Assembly: GCF_025989185.1 (NCBI RefSeq)
Contig: NZ_JAPDNT010000002.1
Span: 124,001 to 188,000, forward strand
Direction of reading: 5' to 3'
From: Limobrevibacterium gyesilva
Lineage (GTDB): Bacteria; Pseudomonadota; Alphaproteobacteria; Acetobacterales; Acetobacteraceae
Length of the DNA: 64,000 bases
Both the position numbers and the translations under genes were made by a program. A model generated the notes under the pieces. It saw only the letters and a list, made by a program, of their open reading frames with translations, was not told the DNA's origin and made no database searches. Positions 62,874 through 64,000 of the stretch are shown here, piece after piece. Position 1 is the stretch's first letter. The number at the start of each line of letters is the position of its first letter.

Positions 62874-64000
62874 TCAGAAGCGGGTCAGGACCCGCCAGTA
62901 GAATGCGGTGTTCGGCAGCGCCGAAATTCCGGTCGAGCTGCCGTTCGGGTAGACGGTCAGCCGTCTTACGCCTTCAAGATCGACCTCGGTGTAGGGTGTC
63001 AGCATCATGCGCACGCCGCCGCCGAACGATTGCAACCGGCGGTTGGGATCGCTCTTCTGGTTCTCCCAGGTCTCGCCCCAGTCGTAGAAACCGTAGAATT
63101 GCAGCGACACGTCCGCGCCGTAGCCCAGCAGCTGCGTGTTCACGGCCGTATTCAGCTGGAGCTCGACCGTTGCAGCCAGCGCATTGTCGCCGGTGACCTG
63201 GCCGGAATAGAAGCCACGGGTGATGCGGCTGCCGCCCAGGAAGAATTTCTCTGCCGGCGGCAGGACATTCGGGCTGACCTGTCCCGACAGGATGCCCATG
63301 AGCGCGAGGCCGGCGCCGTTCCAGGGCTGGAACAGGTTCTGGGTGCGGGTGATGTCGAAAGACGCCTTCAGGAAATCGACCCGCTCGCCCAGCCGGGCAT
63401 TCAGGGCCGCCCCGTTCGGCGATGCGCCGAACCACGGCAATCCGCGCGAGACGCGCACCGAAACCGCGTTCACGGCCGGCCGCTCGTCGCCTAGCCACAG
63501 GTCAGACAGCGCATATCCGACACCCCCGCGCACCACCCGCAGCGAATCGAAGGTGACCCGTGCCGAACTGCCGTTGACGCCGGTGTTCTGATTGACGATC
63601 GACTCCAGCGCGTCGAACGTGCCGTACAAGTTCAGCGTCTGCTGACGGGAGCGGATCAGCGGATAAGCGAGTTCACCGCCGAACACGGTGGTCTGCCCCT
63701 GATAGCCGATCGCCCGCAGGCTGCCGGACGGGTCGGAACTGCCGGCGCCGCCATACACCCGCAGCTTCAGCCCGCTGGCGCCGAGGAACACCTCCGTCGA
63801 TACCTGCCCGAACAGCTGGGTGTTGTTATAGGTGCGATACAACGACACCTGGGTGCGTTCGCCGTATTCGGTGAAGCTGTTGAAATCGACGACGCCGAGC
63901 CCCTGCTCCGGCCCGGTGAGGTTGAAGGCGCGGTTGTCCGACGTGAACAGGCCAGTCACCGGACGGCGGCTGACCTGGGCCACCAGGGTCAGGGCCCCCG
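62874..64000 (-). CDS. TpsB outer-membrane transporter of the two-partner secretion system (ShlB/FhaC/HecB family, 5' end cut)
   Basis: The C-terminal 375 residues of an Omp85-superfamily beta-barrel that exports TpsA. The barrel strands alternate (VYGGAGSSDPSGSLRAIGYQ, SLRVVRGGVGYALSDLW, FYGFYDWGETW), with the barrel motif GGSRITRGFYSG (the VRGF/Y-like loop that enters the pore) and a C-terminal Phe (FYWRVLTRF) for BAM recognition. The POTRA domains and signal peptide, about 200 residues in family members, lie outside the window. Its stop is 35 nt before the TpsA start, so TpsB and TpsA form an operon. Confidence 0.9.
   Translation of the reverse strand, partial: GALTLVAQVSRRPVTGLFTSDNRAFNLTGPEQGLGVVDFNSFTEYGERTQVSLYRTYNNTQLFGQVSTEVFLGASGLKLRVYGGAGSSDPSGSLRAIGYQGQTTVFGGELAYPLIRSRQQTLNLYGTFDALESIVNQNTGVNGSSARVTFDSLRVVRGGVGYALSDLWLGDERPAVNAVSVRVSRGLPWFGASPNGAALNARLGERVDFLKASFDITRTQNLFQPWNGAGLALMGILSGQVSPNVLPPAEKFFLGGSRITRGFYSGQVTGDNALAATVELQLNTAVNTQLLGYGADVSLQFYGFYDWGETWENQKSDPNRRLQSFGGGVRMMLTPYTEVDLEGVRRLTVYPNGSSTGISALPNTAFYWRVLTRF

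Overview
This 64 kb window is chromosomal DNA of a GC-rich (roughly 70% by eye) alphaproteobacterium. The best guess is the Rhodospirillales/Acetobacteraceae neighbourhood: it has a DUF3126 gene, the mfd-sdhE / recG arrangement, FrnE-type DsbA, CuyA-type PLP enzyme and tight ATGA/TTGA gene overlaps. This placement is inference; there is no rRNA or taxonomic marker, and I saw no tRNA, CRISPR, prophage or transposase gene.

Layout. 1-8 kb is a regulatory patch: a truncated chemotaxis transducer, a PanE-type reductase, a secreted VWA/PEP-CTERM protein behind a good-looking sigma-54 site, two paralogous OmpR-type regulators (one without its phosphoacceptor Asp), and a four-cysteine Fnr-like regulator followed by two related perfect palindromes. 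8-14.4 kb holds small membrane or periplasmic proteins, an MFS transporter, a Flp-pilin-like protein, a peroxiredoxin-like protein divergent from a LysR regulator, an FrnE-like thiol oxidoreductase and cytidine deaminase. 14.4-26.9 kb contains an orphan radical SAM/SPASM enzyme, mfd-sdhE, recG and a five-gene run encoding a Gld-like ABC system (ATPase, permease, GldG-like, DUF4340) plus a NUDIX hydrolase. 26.9-33.3 kb holds assorted metabolic genes, including msrP followed by a short membrane protein in place of an obvious msrQ.

33.4-42.1 kb is a glycan locus: three large glycosyltransferases and a smaller one with galE. Two of the large proteins carry N-terminal repeat modules. 42.1-45.1 kb is an acyl-CoA dehydrogenase / crotonase operon. 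45.2-47.9 kb has a membrane-anchored beta-helix protein and an orphan PotA-like ATPase.

47.9-64 kb, all on the minus strand, is the most striking part: a two-partner secretion system. A TpsB outer-membrane pore (cut by the window end) is followed after 35 nt by a 3956-residue TpsA exoprotein, and after 2 nt by a predicted lipoprotein carrying TPR repeats and a CHAT (caspase-like) protease domain with both catalytic residues. TpsA is built from two 3.94 kb tandem copies of a higher-order unit (441 residues plus eight 109-residue repeats) and ends with a lone Cys pair. I propose, as inference, that the CHAT lipoprotein processes or polices the secreted filament. The PEP-CTERM protein, the glycan locus and the TPS filament together suggest a surface or biofilm-oriented lifestyle.
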